Shown: positions 52,466-63,510, counted from the first letter of the stretch. The stretch is 64,000 nt of DNA from Steroidobacter gossypii (GCF_016801985.1 NZ_JAEVLS010000002.1:930001-994000), one strand, 5' to 3'. Notes: generated by a model from the letters alone, not told the origin. Translations and numbers: made by a program.

Positions 52466-55303
52466 ATGCCGCGAGGGGATTCGAGGGGTATTCCTGCCGT
52501 CGTGTCGGCGGTCGGCGTTCTGCTCTCGTGCTCGGCGATCGCCGAGCCACAACAATCATCCAGTTCGACCGCAGCGCCACCGGTAGAAGAAGTGGTGGTC
52601 ACCGGCTACCGAGGCAGTCTCGCCGTGGCGCTCGAGGAGAAGCGCGAGCAAAGCGGTGTGGTCGACGTCATCAAAGCTGAAGACGTGGCCAAGTTTCCTG
52701 ACGCCAATCTCGCCGAATCTTTGCAACGTTTGCCCGGTGTCGTCGTGGCGCGCGATGGCGGCGAGGGCCGCAGCATCTCGGTACGCGGTCTGGGGCCCGA
52801 TTACACGCGGGTGCGCCTGAACGGACTGGAGGCGCAAACCACTTCCAACGGTTTCGAAGGGATCAATCGCACCCGCGGCTTCGACTTCAACGTGTTCGCA
52901 TCCGAACTGTTCAACAGTTTGACGGTGCGCAAGACGCCCTCGGCCGCGACCGAAGAAGGCTCGCTCGGCGCGACTGTCGATTTGCAGACGGCGCGGCCCT
53001 TCGACAAGACCGGCACGCAGTTCGCGTTCTCCTCCAAGGTGAGCTACAACGACCTGAGCGAAAAGACCGATCCACGCTTTGCGTTGCTGGCATCCAATAC
53101 ATTCTTCGAAGACACCGTGGGCGTGCTGGTTTCGGCAGCTTATTCGAAGAGCCGCAAGATCAGCCAGGCAAGTCACAACCTGAATTGGGATCGCATGACC
53201 GAGAACGGCGGCTGGTGCGACCCCGCCAATCCCGCCGGCGTGTGCTACGGGGAGTATCCAGAAGGCATCAGCTACGAACAGTTGCGCTCCGCGAGCATCT
53301 ATCACCCGCGCATACCGCGCCTGGCGCAGTTCGCCGTGGACAATGAGAGGCTTGGCGTCACATCCGCGATCCAGTGGCGACCAGCGGCAGGAACGGAGGT
53401 GACGCTGGATCTGCTGTACTCGCGGCATGAGGGCTTGCGTCAGGAAAGCTTGCTGACGCCGATCGGTTTGTTTCGCGGGCAGTCTCAGCAGGGCAAGCCC
53501 GAAACCATCGTGCGCGAAGCCGAAATCCGCGGCAACGATCTCATTTACGCACGCCTTGATAACGTGGATCTGCGCGCCGAGAACTCCATCTTCGATTTCA
53601 ACACCGTGTTCAAGCAGGCCGGTTTGACCATCGATCAGGAGCTCAGCGAGCGCTGGCGGGCAAGCTTGCAGCTGGGCGCTTCCGATTCAGACTTCGACGA
53701 GCCACGCGAGACCACGCTACAGGTGGACCGGCTCAACACCGATGGTTTCATCTACGATTTTCGTCAGAGCCAGACGCGGCCGCGCATCGTGTGGGGTTTC
53801 GATACCACCGATCCCGCCAATTATTACTACGGGCCGGCGCAGCCCGGCTTCACCGGCGGCTCGACCGGCCCTGAGATCCGGCTGCGGCCGCAGGCGGTGG
53901 AGAATACGTTCCGCCAAGGCGCGCTGGACGTCGAGTTCGACCTGTCACGAAGCTGGAAGTTGAAGACTGGCGTCAACGTCAGGAAATATACATTCGACTC
54001 CGATTCGCGCCGTATGGCCAATGAGCGCAGCATCCCGGCGCTTCCAGCCGGAGTCACGGTGGCGGACCTGGTAGGGCAGTTCTCCGGCTTCGTTGGTTTC
54101 GGAGTGCCGTCCGACACGGCCACTGCCTGGGTGCTGCCGAGCGAACAGGCTTTCATCGACATCTTTGATATCTACAGTAACACCGGTGTGTTCGAGTTGC
54201 GGCGGGATGTTGCATCGGCGCGCAGTAACATCTACTCCGTCGATGAGAAAGACACCGCGGCCTATGTGCAAGGTGACTTCAACGCTGAGCTGCTGGGCTT
54301 GCCGGTGCGAGGCGATGTCGGCGTGCGCTTCGTGCGCACCGATCAGGATTCAGTGGGCTTCGCCGAAGCCGGTGTGAACACGCAGCTCCTGCGAGTTTCG
54401 CGCAGCTACGACGATTGGCTGCCCGCTGCGAACCTGGCGCTGGAGCTTCGCGACGATGTCGTCGCGCGGTTCGCCGTGTCGCGGGTGATGACGCGTCCGC
54501 CGTTGGCGCAATTGACGCCGGGCGGTTCGGTCAACGTGTTTGGCGGCACGCGCCAGGTCAATCAAGGCAATCCCAACCTGGATCCGATCGAGGCCGACGC
54601 GTTCGACGCCGGCATCGAGTGGTATTTCGCACCGGAATCCGTGGTGTCTCTGGGCTTCTTCTACAAGGATGTGAAAACGTATATCGCCACCCTGCGCACC
54701 ACCCAGCCGTTCAACACGCTCGGCATTCCCGAGGCAGTGCTGATCGGCACCGGCGTCACGCCGACTGACGACTTCGTGTATTCGCGTCCGGTCAACAGCG
54801 ACGGCGGGCCGTTGCGCGGCGTCGAGCTGAATGTGCAAATGCCGCTCAGCTTCCTGCCCGGTTGGCTGCAGAACTTCGGCGTGCTCGCCAACTACACCCG
54901 AGTGAGCTCCGATATCACGTATGTGGTGGATCCAAGCGTGCCCGTTGGCGCGCCGGGCAGGACCGCGGTGCTGCCCTTGATCAATCTGTCTGAAGAATCG
55001 GCCAACGCCACGCTGTACTACGGCGCGGGCGGATTCGAGGCGCGAGTGTCAGCCTCGTATCGGGACGACTACCTGCGCATCGTCCCGGGGCTGAACGGTC
55101 AAGATGCCGACGCGACCGAAGGCAGCGTGTATCTGGACGCCTCGCTGAGCTACTCCTTCGGCGAGCATTATCAGGTCTCGCTGGAGGGCCAGAATCTCGG
55201 CGACACGTACGAGCATCTCTATAACGATACTCGAGCCGAGCGTAACGAGTACTACCGAAATTTCGGCCGCCAGTACACGGCCGGGTTTCGTTATAGCTTT
55301 TGA
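52466..55303 (+). CDS. TonB-dependent receptor
   Basis: 945 residues, AAGGAAG site. Signal peptide about 1-27 (AIA-EP). TonB-box-like VEEVVVTGYRGSL, plug with DVAKFPDANLAESLQRLPGV and VRGLGPDYTRVRLNG, barrel ending AGFRYSF. The plug is closely similar to that of the receptor at 39375-42371, so both belong to the same long receptor class. Its stop is two bases from the convergent small basic protein gene. Confidence 0.9.
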   Translation: MPRGDSRGIPAVVSAVGVLLSCSAIAEPQQSSSSTAAPPVEEVVVTGYRGSLAVALEEKREQSGVVDVIKAEDVAKFPDANLAESLQRLPGVVVARDGGEGRSISVRGLGPDYTRVRLNGLEAQTTSNGFEGINRTRGFDFNVFASELFNSLTVRKTPSAATEEGSLGATVDLQTARPFDKTGTQFAFSSKVSYNDLSEKTDPRFALLASNTFFEDTVGVLVSAAYSKSRKISQASHNLNWDRMTENGGWCDPANPAGVCYGEYPEGISYEQLRSASIYHPRIPRLAQFAVDNERLGVTSAIQWRPAAGTEVTLDLLYSRHEGLRQESLLTPIGLFRGQSQQGKPETIVREAEIRGNDLIYARLDNVDLRAENSIFDFNTVFKQAGLTIDQELSERWRASLQLGASDSDFDEPRETTLQVDRLNTDGFIYDFRQSQTRPRIVWGFDTTDPANYYYGPAQPGFTGGSTGPEIRLRPQAVENTFRQGALDVEFDLSRSWKLKTGVNVRKYTFDSDSRRMANERSIPALPAGVTVADLVGQFSGFVGFGVPSDTATAWVLPSEQAFIDIFDIYSNTGVFELRRDVASARSNIYSVDEKDTAAYVQGDFNAELLGLPVRGDVGVRFVRTDQDSVGFAEAGVNTQLLRVSRSYDDWLPAANLALELRDDVVARFAVSRVMTRPPLAQLTPGGSVNVFGGTRQVNQGNPNLDPIEADAFDAGIEWYFAPESVVSLGFFYKDVKTYIATLRTTQPFNTLGIPEAVLIGTGVTPTDDFVYSRPVNSDGGPLRGVELNVQMPLSFLPGWLQNFGVLANYTRVSSDITYVVDPSVPVGAPGRTAVLPLINLSEESANATLYYGAGGFEARVSASYRDDYLRIVPGLNGQDADATEGSVYLDASLSYSFGEHYQVSLEGQNLGDTYEHLYNDTRAERNEYYRNFGRQYTAGFRYSF

Positions 55304-55305
55304 GC

Positions 55306-55503
55306 TCAGTAGGCGTTCTTGCGGATCTTCTGAGCCGAGTCGCGCGGCTTCGGCTGATCCGGGAAGCCGCCGGGCGGCTGTTTTTTCTCCAGCGCCTTTT
55401 TCATGGTCTCCGCCCAGCTGGCCTTGGGCTTGCGGGCGGCGGTCTTGGCGCTCGACGGCTTGGTTCTCGACGGAGCTTTTTTCGCGGCAGCTTTGGTGCT
55501 CAT
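55306..55503 (-). CDS. Small Lys/Ala-rich protein
   Basis: 65 residues from the ATG at 55503 with AGAGG upstream; a frame from 55593 adds an unrelated stretch. The N-terminal half is Ala/Lys/Ser/Thr/Pro repeats similar to histone H1-like tails, then SWAETMKKALEKKQPPGGFP. It may bind DNA or RNA, but this rests on composition. Convergent with the receptor gene. Confidence 0.6.
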   Translation of the reverse strand: MSTKAAAKKAPSRTKPSSAKTAARKPKASWAETMKKALEKKQPPGGFPDQPKPRDSAQKIRKNAY

Positions 55504-55749
55504 GGGACCTCTGATCTTGAGTGACGACACCCCATAATGCCTCGCGGGGCGTTCAAGCTCCATGCCGTTGTAACTATTGCTGAACAGATTCACGCTCCGG
55601 TGCCTTGCTACCCCAACCTCCGAGGCGGGCGGCGGCCTGGTACGTGCTCTGCAAAAATTCCCGCAGCGCCTGCTCCGGGGCTGCGGCGCATTGGGGAAAG
55701 TGCCAGCATGCGCGCACCGCTGGAGATGGAAGGGGGCGCTCTTCCTACG
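55504..55749. other. Intergenic stretch without recognised features
   Basis: 246 bp between two minus-strand genes. Overlapping short frames lack ribosome sites. It should carry the promoter for the small basic protein. Confidence 0.4.
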
Positions 55750-57210
55750 TCAAGACCGTCGGGCTGCATCGATCGCGGCGGCAAGTTGCCACATCCCCGC
55801 GCGAATCGCCGCCGGTCGACACGCCCCGAATCCCATCACCAGTGCGTTTTGACTCTGCCCGCTGCCGTAGTTGTATGCAGATAGCGGTGTGACTTCGATG
55901 TGGCGGGCGGCAGCCTGGGAGAAGACGCGCTCGGCGTCGGCTCCTTCCAGATCGGCCACGGCGTGCAGGCCCGAATGCACCGGTCGAAGGCATAGCGGCG
56001 CGCCGGTGCGATCGATGGCCGTTCTCAGCGCCGCGAGTCTTTCCGCATATTCGAGTTGCATGCGGCGAACGTGTCGCTGGTAGTGACCGCGCGTGATGAA
56101 CTCCGACAGGATCATTTGATCCAGCAGCGGTGGATGCACATCGCTCGCCATGCGCGCGCGGCTGAATCCGTCCACCAGATCGCTGGGCACGATCAAGAAC
56201 CCCAGGCGCAGCGCTGGAAACAAGGTTTTGCTGAAGGAGCCGAGGTAGATCACGCGGCCGTCCGGATCGAGCGCATGGAGGCAGGGCAGTGGGACCGCGT
56301 CGTAGCGGAAGATGCAGTCATAGTCGTCTTCCAGAATCCACGCGAGCGACTCGCTCGCCCAGGCGAGCAGACTGTGTCGTCGTTCCAGGCTCATCGGCAC
56401 GCCGAGTGGAAATTGATGCGACGGCGTGACGTAGGCGAGGCGCGCGGGAGACTGTCGAGTGACGATCATTCCTTCTGCATCCACCGGCATACACACCGCT
56501 TTGGCGCCTGCCGAGAGCAGCGCGCTGTGCGCACCGGGATAGCCGGGATCTTCGATCCAGACGTTGTCTCCGATGTCGAGCAGCAAATGAAACACCAGGT
56601 CGATGCCGCGCTGGGCGCCGGCCACGACCAGTACTTGCTCCGGGTCGCAACTGGTGCCGCGCGAGCGCATCTGCTCGGCGATGGCCTGGCGCAAGCGATT
56701 GAGGCCGGCGAGTCGGGAGTAATCGAGTCGCGCCGGCGACAGGGACCGCACGCACTGCCGGGCGATGTGCGACCACAATCGAACAGGGAACATATCGACG
56801 GCCGGAGTGCCAAGTCGGAACGGCCGCGGAGGCGACGGGGTGCGACGATCGATGGCTCGCGCTCGCGCCAGCGATTGTCCACGGCACGAAAGCAGTGGAT
56901 GTTTCGTGGTCGATGTGGCGGAGACCATGTGCAGATCAGGCCGCCGATCCGGCAGATCCCTGGCGATATAAATGCCCGATCCTGGCTTCGGCACGATGTA
57001 ACCTTCCGCTTTCAATTGCTCGAAAGCCAGCAGCACCGTGGTCCGAGAAACCCCAAGATCGGCCGCCAGCGCGCGCGTGGAAGGCAGACGGCTGTCGGCG
57101 CTCAGCACCCCTTCGATGATGGATCTGCGAATACAGAGGTAGATCTGATCCTGCAGCGTCTGACCGCACGCCGGTTCGATGCGGATCGGCAGTGTGACCG
57201 TCTTGGCCAT
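55750..57210 (-). CDS. MocR-type (GntR/aminotransferase) transcriptional regulator
   Basis: 486 residues from the ATG at 57210 with GGGAAGAG. GntR winged helix at about 15-80 (SRLPSTRALAADLGVSRTTV) fused to a fold-type I aminotransferase domain with WIEDPGYPGAH, LEDDYDCIFRYD and the PLP lysine in LGSFSKTLFPALRLG. Such regulators sense PLP or an amino compound; PdxR and GabR are examples. No pdx or gab genes are adjacent. It lies 81 bp downstream of the SGNH hydrolase on the same strand, which could be its target or unrelated. Confidence 0.9.
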   Translation of the reverse strand: MAKTVTLPIRIEPACGQTLQDQIYLCIRRSIIEGVLSADSRLPSTRALAADLGVSRTTVLLAFEQLKAEGYIVPKPGSGIYIARDLPDRRPDLHMVSATSTTKHPLLSCRGQSLARARAIDRRTPSPPRPFRLGTPAVDMFPVRLWSHIARQCVRSLSPARLDYSRLAGLNRLRQAIAEQMRSRGTSCDPEQVLVVAGAQRGIDLVFHLLLDIGDNVWIEDPGYPGAHSALLSAGAKAVCMPVDAEGMIVTRQSPARLAYVTPSHQFPLGVPMSLERRHSLLAWASESLAWILEDDYDCIFRYDAVPLPCLHALDPDGRVIYLGSFSKTLFPALRLGFLIVPSDLVDGFSRARMASDVHPPLLDQMILSEFITRGHYQRHVRRMQLEYAERLAALRTAIDRTGAPLCLRPVHSGLHAVADLEGADAERVFSQAAARHIEVTPLSAYNYGSGQSQNALVMGFGACRPAAIRAGMWQLAAAIDAARRS

Positions 57211-57291
57211 GACTCTTCCCTGCAGCGTTCCATGCCAAAAGCCGCGCCGGCTCCAAAACGAAGCGGCGCGGCCGTGAGTCGAACAGAGCAA

Positions 57292-58551
57292 TCATCGCAA
57301 TGTATGAGCGATTGCGCGAGCCAGGGCGGCGTGGCCCGCGTCGTTCGGATGCAGGCCATCGCCGGTATCATAGGCTGGCAACATTCTGGTGGGATCGGCG
57401 GGGTCTCGCAGAGCCAGGTCGTAGTCGACCACCGCGTCGAACTCACGCGTGGTCCGGATCCAATGATTGACTGCCTGACGCTTGGCCTCGTTCTCAGGTG
57501 TATAGACGTTCTCGAAGATGCTGCTGCCGTTCGGTAGCAATGTGGCGCCATAGACGCGCAGGCCCCGGAGCTTCGCGCGACGGATCAGTTGTCGCAAGCC
57601 GGCGATGATCTGGTCGGCGCTGGTGGTTTCCGCCGGCGCGCCGAAGACCGTGGAGTAGATAATGTCGACATAACCGAGCTCGATCAGAATCTGGGTGACG
57701 CCCGTGGCGTTCAGCACCTCGCGCTCGAAGCGGGATACACCGCTCGGCCCGCAAACATCCCACAGCAGCCGGGCGCAACCCGTGGATTGATTGATAATGG
57801 CGAGCCGCGCCGGGCCGAATGTGGGATTGATCATCCGCGACAAGACATCGCTGACCCGCAGATTCGCGTCTTGGGTCGTGGTGGAGCCTTCGCTGATCGA
57901 ATCGCCGAACAGCGCCAGTGCGCCCACCCGATGTGAAGGTAACACTTCGACAAAACTCAGCCAGTAACGCGAGCGTGTGGTGAGCTGGGTGGGGAAGTCG
58001 ACGGCAGCGCTGAAGTCACCCGGCGTGGAAATGTAGGCGGTCTGGTTGCCGTTCGGGTGATAGGCGGCCAGCTCGGTGTTTTGCGCGACGTAGAGGCTGA
58101 TCGCGAGACGCGAGTTGGAAGGCAGGTGCATCTGGATCGGATCGCTCACCGCCACCGAGCCTTGCGGAATCACGATCGATGCTTGTCCCTGGAAGCTCAA
58201 CGCTCGAGCTGAGTTGGGAACAATCGACGCACCGGCGGCGGGAACGGCCACGCTCGCGGTTCCAACGACCAGCGGCGCCTGGCCGTACTCGTTGGACAAT
58301 CGCACGCGTACTCGCGAGCCGCCCGCGCTGATGGGCACGATCTGCCGCACGGTTTGATGATCGAAGGCGACAGAGCTGTCACCGAGTGACGTGCCGGGCG
58401 CCATCAGCGGCACGCTCCAGGTTGCGACCCATCGCGCGCCGCCCAACTCGTTCGTCTGTGCGATGGCCGGACCGCAACTCGCCGCCACCATCAGAATACT
58501 TGCGGCCGCTGCGAGGACGTAGCGGCGCGACCACGTGATCAGCTTATCCAT
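57292..58551 (-). CDS. Secreted SGNH/GDSL-family hydrolase
   Basis: 419 residues, CAGGAGA site. Signal peptide about 1-32 (ending AIA-Q). A beta-rich N-terminal domain (about 40-205) precedes the SGNH domain with GDS (216-218, nucleophile S218) and the C-terminal D398-G-L-H401 dyad. This two-part layout is known in bacterial esterases acting on acylated glycans. Deacetylation of xylan, mannan or pectin would fit the region, but the substrate is not proven. Confidence 0.85.
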   Translation of the reverse strand: MDKLITWSRRYVLAAAASILMVAASCGPAIAQTNELGGARWVATWSVPLMAPGTSLGDSSVAFDHQTVRQIVPISAGGSRVRVRLSNEYGQAPLVVGTASVAVPAAGASIVPNSARALSFQGQASIVIPQGSVAVSDPIQMHLPSNSRLAISLYVAQNTELAAYHPNGNQTAYISTPGDFSAAVDFPTQLTTRSRYWLSFVEVLPSHRVGALALFGDSISEGSTTTQDANLRVSDVLSRMINPTFGPARLAIINQSTGCARLLWDVCGPSGVSRFEREVLNATGVTQILIELGYVDIIYSTVFGAPAETTSADQIIAGLRQLIRRAKLRGLRVYGATLLPNGSSIFENVYTPENEAKRQAVNHWIRTTREFDAVVDYDLALRDPADPTRMLPAYDTGDGLHPNDAGHAALARAIAHTLR

Positions 58552-58776
58552 GTCTCATGTCTCCTGCAGGCCCGCTATCAGGCGCTGCAGTGTGAGGACG
58601 CGGGAGCGCTGCGTGGTAGCTCCACTTCGACGCAGTTGAATAAAGCCAGTTGTCAGGCCATTGCGTTCGAATCGGGTGGGTTCCAGGTCCAGATCGCCAG
58701 CGCCAACAGCGCAGGCGCTGGCCAATCGGTGTGGAGTAGGCCGACTACCAGGGATCTACGTGGACACGCCGTGCCA
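58552..58776. other. Intergenic stretch
   Basis: 225 bp between the SGNH hydrolase and the EthD-type gene. No gene or obvious hairpin seen; it should contain the hydrolase promoter. Confidence 0.4.
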
Positions 58777-59097
58777 CTACGGCTGCCCTACGACCACTTC
58801 ACTGATTTGCAACACCGGCGTGAGGTCGGTGTAGTTGGGAATATCGCCCAAAATCTCCTGGGCGTGCGGAGCGAACGCGGTGTTGAAGGCGTCGACCGAG
58901 TCGCAATAGATGTGACACATGGCCACATACGTCGGCGCTTCGCCCGGACTGCCGCCCGCGAGCCCTTTGTCTACTGTATAGAAACGGCATACGTGCCCCA
59001 GTCGCTCCTGCACCAGCGGCATGTGCTTGTCGCGATAGTAGGCGTGGTCGAACCGAGCCTCTGGCTTGTGCGGATACATCACGCTGACCTTGATCAT
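58777..59097 (-). CDS. EthD-domain protein
   Basis: 106 residues. [20 protein letters not shown] and [15 protein letters not shown] are the EthD/dimeric alpha-beta barrel signature. Members are small enzymes or accessory proteins of oxidative catabolism. Partner unknown. GGAGACGG precedes the start. Divergent from the DUF2200 gene across 227 bp. Confidence 0.88.
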   Translation of the reverse strand: MIKVSVMYPHKPEARFDHAYYRDKHMPLVQERLGHVCRFYTVDKGLAGGSPGEAPTYVAMCHIYCDSVDAFNTAFAPHAQEILGDIPNYTDLTPVLQISEVVVGQP

Positions 59098-59324
59098 CGT
59101 CCGTCTCCTTTATCATGCGGCCCCGATGTTCGATCCTGCGCCCGCGGCGCGCGTTCGTCCACCGTTATCGCAACGCCTCGATGGGCTGCAGAGTCAGGGC
59201 GCGCCGGATGTGGCGTGCCTGGATCTCAGATCTCCGCCAGCCGCTGGACGGTGTCTGGGTATCGCTGCAACATACGAATCAGCAGCGCGGCCTAGGCGTT
59301 GGGTCCACCGTCGGAGGATTGAAG

Positions 59325-59672
59325 ATGGCCAACGATCGAGTGTTTGCGATCAAATTCGCGAAGGTTTATCCGATGTACGTTCAGAAGGCCGAGCGTAAGA
59401 ATCGCACCAAGGAGGAAGTGGATCGGATCATCTGCTGGCTGACCGGCTATAGCCCGGCGCAGCTACAGCAAATCGATCAGGAAACCGATTTCCGGACTTT
59501 TTTCGCCAACGCGCCTGCCCTGCATCCAAACAGCGCCCTGATCAAAGGCGTGGTGTGTGGTGTCCGCGTGGAGGATATCGAAGATCCGCTGATGCGGAAG
59601 ATCCGTTATCTGGACAAGCTGATCGATGAGCTCGCCAGGGGCAAAGCGATGGACAAGATTCTGCGGCAGTGA
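59325..59672 (+). CDS. DUF2200-family protein
   Basis: 115 residues from the ATG at 59325, after [25 protein letters not shown] and IICWLTGYS are the family signature; function unknown. A longer frame from 59115 has an Arg-rich, non-family N-terminus and is rejected. Confidence 0.9.
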   Translation: MANDRVFAIKFAKVYPMYVQKAERKNRTKEEVDRIICWLTGYSPAQLQQIDQETDFRTFFANAPALHPNSALIKGVVCGVRVEDIEDPLMRKIRYLDKLIDELARGKAMDKILRQ

Positions 59673-59724
59673 CTCGCGCCGGCGTGCTTCGTGGTCGTTC
59701 ACGTAAAGCGCTACTATCAAACCC

Positions 59725-60861
59725 ATGAGTGAAGTCAAAGCGCTACTCGATCTGCTAGGCATCGAGCATCCCATCATTCAGGCGCCGATGGCGGGCGTGT
59801 CGACGCCGGAGTTGGCGGCGGCCGTTTCGAACGCGGGTGGCTTGGGGTCGTTGGGATTGGGTGCGAGCAGTGTCGAGCAGGCGAGGGCGACGCTTCGTGC
59901 TACGCGGAAGCTGACTTCGCGGCCGATCAATGTGAATCTGTTCTGCCATCGGCGAGCGATGGCGGATGCGCAGCGAGAAGGGAAGTGGCTGGCGTATCTG
60001 CAGCCATTCTTTGCGGAGTACGGGGCGACGCCGCCGGAGAGTCTGAAAGAGATCTATGAAACCTTCGTCGACAACGGCGCCATGCTGGCGATGCTGTCGG
60101 AGGAACGGCCGGCGGTGGTGAGCTTTCATTTTGGATTGCCTGCGCTGGAGTGGATCGGCAGGTTGCGCGAAGCTGGCATGGTGACGCTGGCGTGTGCAAC
60201 GAGCGCGGCCGAGGCGGCGGCATGTGAGCGGGCGGGAGTCGATGCGATCGTGGCGCAGGGCATGGAAGCGGGCGGGCATCGAGGTGTGTTCGACCCAGAG
60301 CTGGGCGATGATGGGATGGGTACGTTCGCGCTGGTCCGGACGTTGGTACAGCAATGTCGGCTACCCGTCATTGCGGCGGGTGGAATCATGGATGGGCGGG
60401 GGATCGCGGCGGCGATGGCGTTAGGCGCAGCGGGTGTGCAGCTGGGCACGGCGTTCGTTCTATGCCCGGAGTCGTCGGCGAATGCGGCGTATCGAGCGCA
60501 AATGAAAAGCGACCGCGCGCATCACACTCGAATCACCCCGGCCATCTCGGGCAGGCCGGCGCGCGGGCTACCGAATCGCATGTATGAGATGTCGCAGGAG
60601 AATGGCGCGCCACCTCTGCCGGACTACCCGATCGCGTACGACGCGGCCAAGGCTTTACACGCCGCGGCGAGCGCGAAGGGTAATCATGAGTTTGCCGCAT
60701 ACTGGGCCGGGCAGGGCGCGCCGCTGGCGCGTGAGCTGCCGGCCAGCCAATTGATGGCGACGTTGGTTGAAGAATGGCGAGCGGCCCGCGCGCCTACTAC
60801 TTCAGAAACAACTGCGCAATTTGCCGCGCCGTCTGGTAAGGCTCGGGATCGTTCCTGTTAG
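59725..60861 (+). CDS. Nitronate monooxygenase (2-nitropropane dioxygenase family)
   Basis: 378 residues. FMN-binding TIM barrel with [33 protein letters not shown] and [20 protein letters not shown], then [13 protein letters not shown]. It oxidises alkyl nitronates such as propionate-3-nitronate. The C-terminal ~20 residues ([19 protein letters not shown]) look like read-through: they overlap the end of the convergent hydrolase gene by 65 bp. Confidence 0.9.
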   Translation: MSEVKALLDLLGIEHPIIQAPMAGVSTPELAAAVSNAGGLGSLGLGASSVEQARATLRATRKLTSRPINVNLFCHRRAMADAQREGKWLAYLQPFFAEYGATPPESLKEIYETFVDNGAMLAMLSEERPAVVSFHFGLPALEWIGRLREAGMVTLACATSAAEAAACERAGVDAIVAQGMEAGGHRGVFDPELGDDGMGTFALVRTLVQQCRLPVIAAGGIMDGRGIAAAMALGAAGVQLGTAFVLCPESSANAAYRAQMKSDRAHHTRITPAISGRPARGLPNRMYEMSQENGAPPLPDYPIAYDAAKALHAAASAKGNHEFAAYWAGQGAPLARELPASQLMATLVEEWRAARAPTTSETTAQFAAPSGKARDRSC

Positions 60862-63430
60862 TCAACAGCACCACAGTGAGGCGTTGCTCGGGATACCGGA
60901 CGATGACGTTGCGAAAGCCGATGGTCTCACCGGAATGCCATAGTGTGCCGCCGCCGATCTGTTCCTCGGTGATGCGCCATCCCATGCCGTAGCGAACCGC
61001 GGGATCGTCGGAGTCGGTTGCCGGCGTGAACGCCAGCTGTCGCGAGCGGGCGCTGAGCAGGCGATCGCCATAGAGGGCGGCATCCCATCTGGCGAGATCG
61101 TCGATGGACGAGTAGATGCCGCCATCGCCCAGCACCGCACTGGTCTGACTCTGATCGGTTCGAGTCCAGCGGCCGCTCTCCTCGCTGTAACCGAACGCGC
61201 GATGATGGACCGTCGAAATCCCTTCCTCGAAGGCGACCGTGTCGGTCATGCCCAACGGAAGGAAGATGCGCTCGCGAAGAAAGCGAGCGAAGTCCTGCCC
61301 CGAGGCTCTGCCAACGGTCAGCGCCAGTAACGCATAGCCACTGTTGCTGTACCGGTAAGCAGTTCCGGGCGTGAAGTGAGTGCGGTTTTGAGTTTCGAGA
61401 ATCGCGAGCACATCTGCATCGTGCAGTTGCCCGGTCATGGCCGGCGGAATCACGTCTTCGTAATCGATGAGCCCGGACGTGTGAGTGAGCACATGCCGAA
61501 GCGTCATCTTGGTGGCCACCTCCGGCAATCCTGGAAACCATTTGCGCAGCGAATCGTCGAGGTCCAGCTTGCCATCCTCAGCCAGTAACAGGATGGCCGC
61601 GGCGGTGAACTGCTTGGTCACCGAAGCGAGCCGGTAGTTCGTCTCGGGCGTAGCGACCGTCTGCTCTTCGAGATTCGCCAATCCGTAGGAGCGGCGCACG
61701 AGCGGCTTACCATCGCGCACAACCAACAGTGAAGCGCCCGGCACGGTGCCGTCATAGCGGCTCATCAGTTGATCGACTCGAGATTGCATAGCGACGCCCT
61801 CCGTGGAAGATGGCGCTGGACATCCACCTGTGCGAGTGAAGGCCAGATCTTCGAAGTCATAACTGAAATCCGCGTCAGGGTCCACCTTGCTCATGGTCAG
61901 TGTCGGTGTGCTCGGCGCGCCCGGCAGGCCATCGCGCGTGAAGACCAGCCACGCTTCGGTGTCGATATCCTCCTGCGACCAATCGACCAGCAGTCGTGGC
62001 CCGACTTGCATCACCTTGCCGGTGAGCTGCGGTGATTTCATCGAGGCGAAGACCACTGCGCCATCGCGATGACAGATCGAGACCTCGCCGAACCACGGGT
62101 CTCGATAGACGCCCAACCAGGATTCGATGGTCGCCAACGCGACGGGCATTCGAGACGAAGTGTCTGGCACGCGGTTCACTGATGAGTCGGCGCGTCCGCT
62201 AGCCAACTCGTCGGCATAAGACGCGACGCTGCGAAGTCTGCGAGGCGCGGTGATCAGCTTGGCCAGCGCGCTGTTGAGCACGATCCGTGCCTGTGAGCCT
62301 TCGCCGTTGATCATGAAGACGAAGCCCGCGCGTTTGTCGGGGAACAGGTTCAGTGCCGAATACATGCCGGCGAGCGTGCCAGTGTGAGCGACGCGCCAGA
62401 CGCCGTCGACATCTGATAGGCGCCAGCCATAACCATAGGCGTTGATATGACTGCCGTCCCATGATCGTTGGCGCTGACCTAGAGGCATGGGCGTGTGTGC
62501 GCTCCAGAGCGCATCGCGCTGCGCGGACGAGAGCCACAGCGTGCCGTCCTTCGCTCGCATCTCGGGGCTCAGCCACACGCGCATCCAGGTCAGCATGTCA
62601 TTCAGGCTGCAGCGAATTCCACCTGCCGCCGCCGCCGTGTCGACGGAGATGGTGCGAGGGTCGGCACGAATGACGATATTGTCATCGCCGCGCCGCATGT
62701 GCGGTTGGGCCACGTTGCCGACGACGTCACGATCCCACTCGCCCACCTGGCAGCGATTCAGGCCGAGAGGCTCGAACAGTTCGCGACGCATGAGCTCTTC
62801 ATAGGTCGCGCCTCCGGCAGCCGCGGCCACTTCGCCGGCAACGACATACAGGAGATTGTCGTAGGCGTATTGCGAACGAAAGCTCTGCTGCGGCTTCAGG
62901 AACGCGAGACCCGAAAGGATATCCGGCCGGGTGAATCGATTGGGCGTGGGCCAGAGCATCAGATCGCCGGCGCCTTCACGCAGCCCCGAGTTGTGGATCA
63001 ACAAGTCACGCACTTGTATCTGCTGAGTGACCCAGGGGTCGTACATCTTGAATAGCGGCAAATGCCGGATGACAGGATCGTCCCAGCGCAGCTTGCCGGC
63101 ATCCACCAGCCGAGCGAGCAGGGCGGTGGTCATGGCCTTGCTATTGGAGGCGATCTTGAACAACGTGTCGTTATCGACGGCCTGTTTCGAATCGGCGATG
63201 AGTTCGCCAGCCGTGCGAGTGTGAACGATCTGCCCGTCGACGATTACGCCGAGCGCCATGCCCGGCAGGCGATAGCGAGCGACCACGTCGTCAAAGATGC
63301 GGTCGACCGACGCGACCAGTTCTGGTGTCGCAGCGGAGGCGCGCCTCTCCGGGAGGGAGCATGAGCTCAGCGCTACGAGCCCGCTGACAACCAGCAGCGC
63401 GGCGGCCAACGAGCAAAACTTCACTTTCAT
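60797..63430 (-). CDS. Lipoprotein with two serine beta-lactamase-like (class C) domains
   Basis: 877 residues. The lipobox LSSC with C24 predicts a lipoprotein. The first beta-lactamase/transpeptidase-like domain (about 40-400) has SNSK (95-98) and a YDN motif; a linker domain (about 430-545) follows; the second domain (about 555-877) has SVTK near residue 600 and YSN near 693. Both domains keep the catalytic Ser-x-x-Lys and Tyr-x-Asn, so both may be active esterases or peptidases. Tandem duplication in one chain is unusual. It lies downstream of a partial TonB receptor gene, separated by a strong hairpin. Confidence 0.85.
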   Translation of the reverse strand: MKVKFCSLAAALLVVSGLVALSSCSLPERRASAATPELVASVDRIFDDVVARYRLPGMALGVIVDGQIVHTRTAGELIADSKQAVDNDTLFKIASNSKAMTTALLARLVDAGKLRWDDPVIRHLPLFKMYDPWVTQQIQVRDLLIHNSGLREGAGDLMLWPTPNRFTRPDILSGLAFLKPQQSFRSQYAYDNLLYVVAGEVAAAAGGATYEELMRRELFEPLGLNRCQVGEWDRDVVGNVAQPHMRRGDDNIVIRADPRTISVDTAAAAGGIRCSLNDMLTWMRVWLSPEMRAKDGTLWLSSAQRDALWSAHTPMPLGQRQRSWDGSHINAYGYGWRLSDVDGVWRVAHTGTLAGMYSALNLFPDKRAGFVFMINGEGSQARIVLNSALAKLITAPRRLRSVASYADELASGRADSSVNRVPDTSSRMPVALATIESWLGVYRDPWFGEVSICHRDGAVVFASMKSPQLTGKVMQVGPRLLVDWSQEDIDTEAWLVFTRDGLPGAPSTPTLTMSKVDPDADFSYDFEDLAFTRTGGCPAPSSTEGVAMQSRVDQLMSRYDGTVPGASLLVVRDGKPLVRRSYGLANLEEQTVATPETNYRLASVTKQFTAAAILLLAEDGKLDLDDSLRKWFPGLPEVATKMTLRHVLTHTSGLIDYEDVIPPAMTGQLHDADVLAILETQNRTHFTPGTAYRYSNSGYALLALTVGRASGQDFARFLRERIFLPLGMTDTVAFEEGISTVHHRAFGYSEESGRWTRTDQSQTSAVLGDGGIYSSIDDLARWDAALYGDRLLSARSRQLAFTPATDSDDPAVRYGMGWRITEEQIGGGTLWHSGETIGFRNVIVRYPEQRLTVVLLTNRNDPEPYQTARQIAQLFLK

Positions 63431-63458
63431 GCGTTACGTCATGGGCAGGATGGCAATG

Positions 63459-63488
63459 ACAGGCGGCCCGCATGAGCGGGCCGCCTGT
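63459..63488. terminator. Perfect 13-bp hairpin between receptor and lipoprotein genes
   Basis: ACAGGCGGCCCGC (63459-63471), loop ATGA, then GCGGGCCGCCTGT (63476-63488). It lies after the stop of the minus-strand receptor and 28 bp before the lipoprotein start, so it probably ends or attenuates the receptor transcript. No T-tract follows on the minus strand. Confidence 0.6.
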
Positions 63489-63510
63489 ATCGAGCTCGAG
63501 CCCTCGATCC

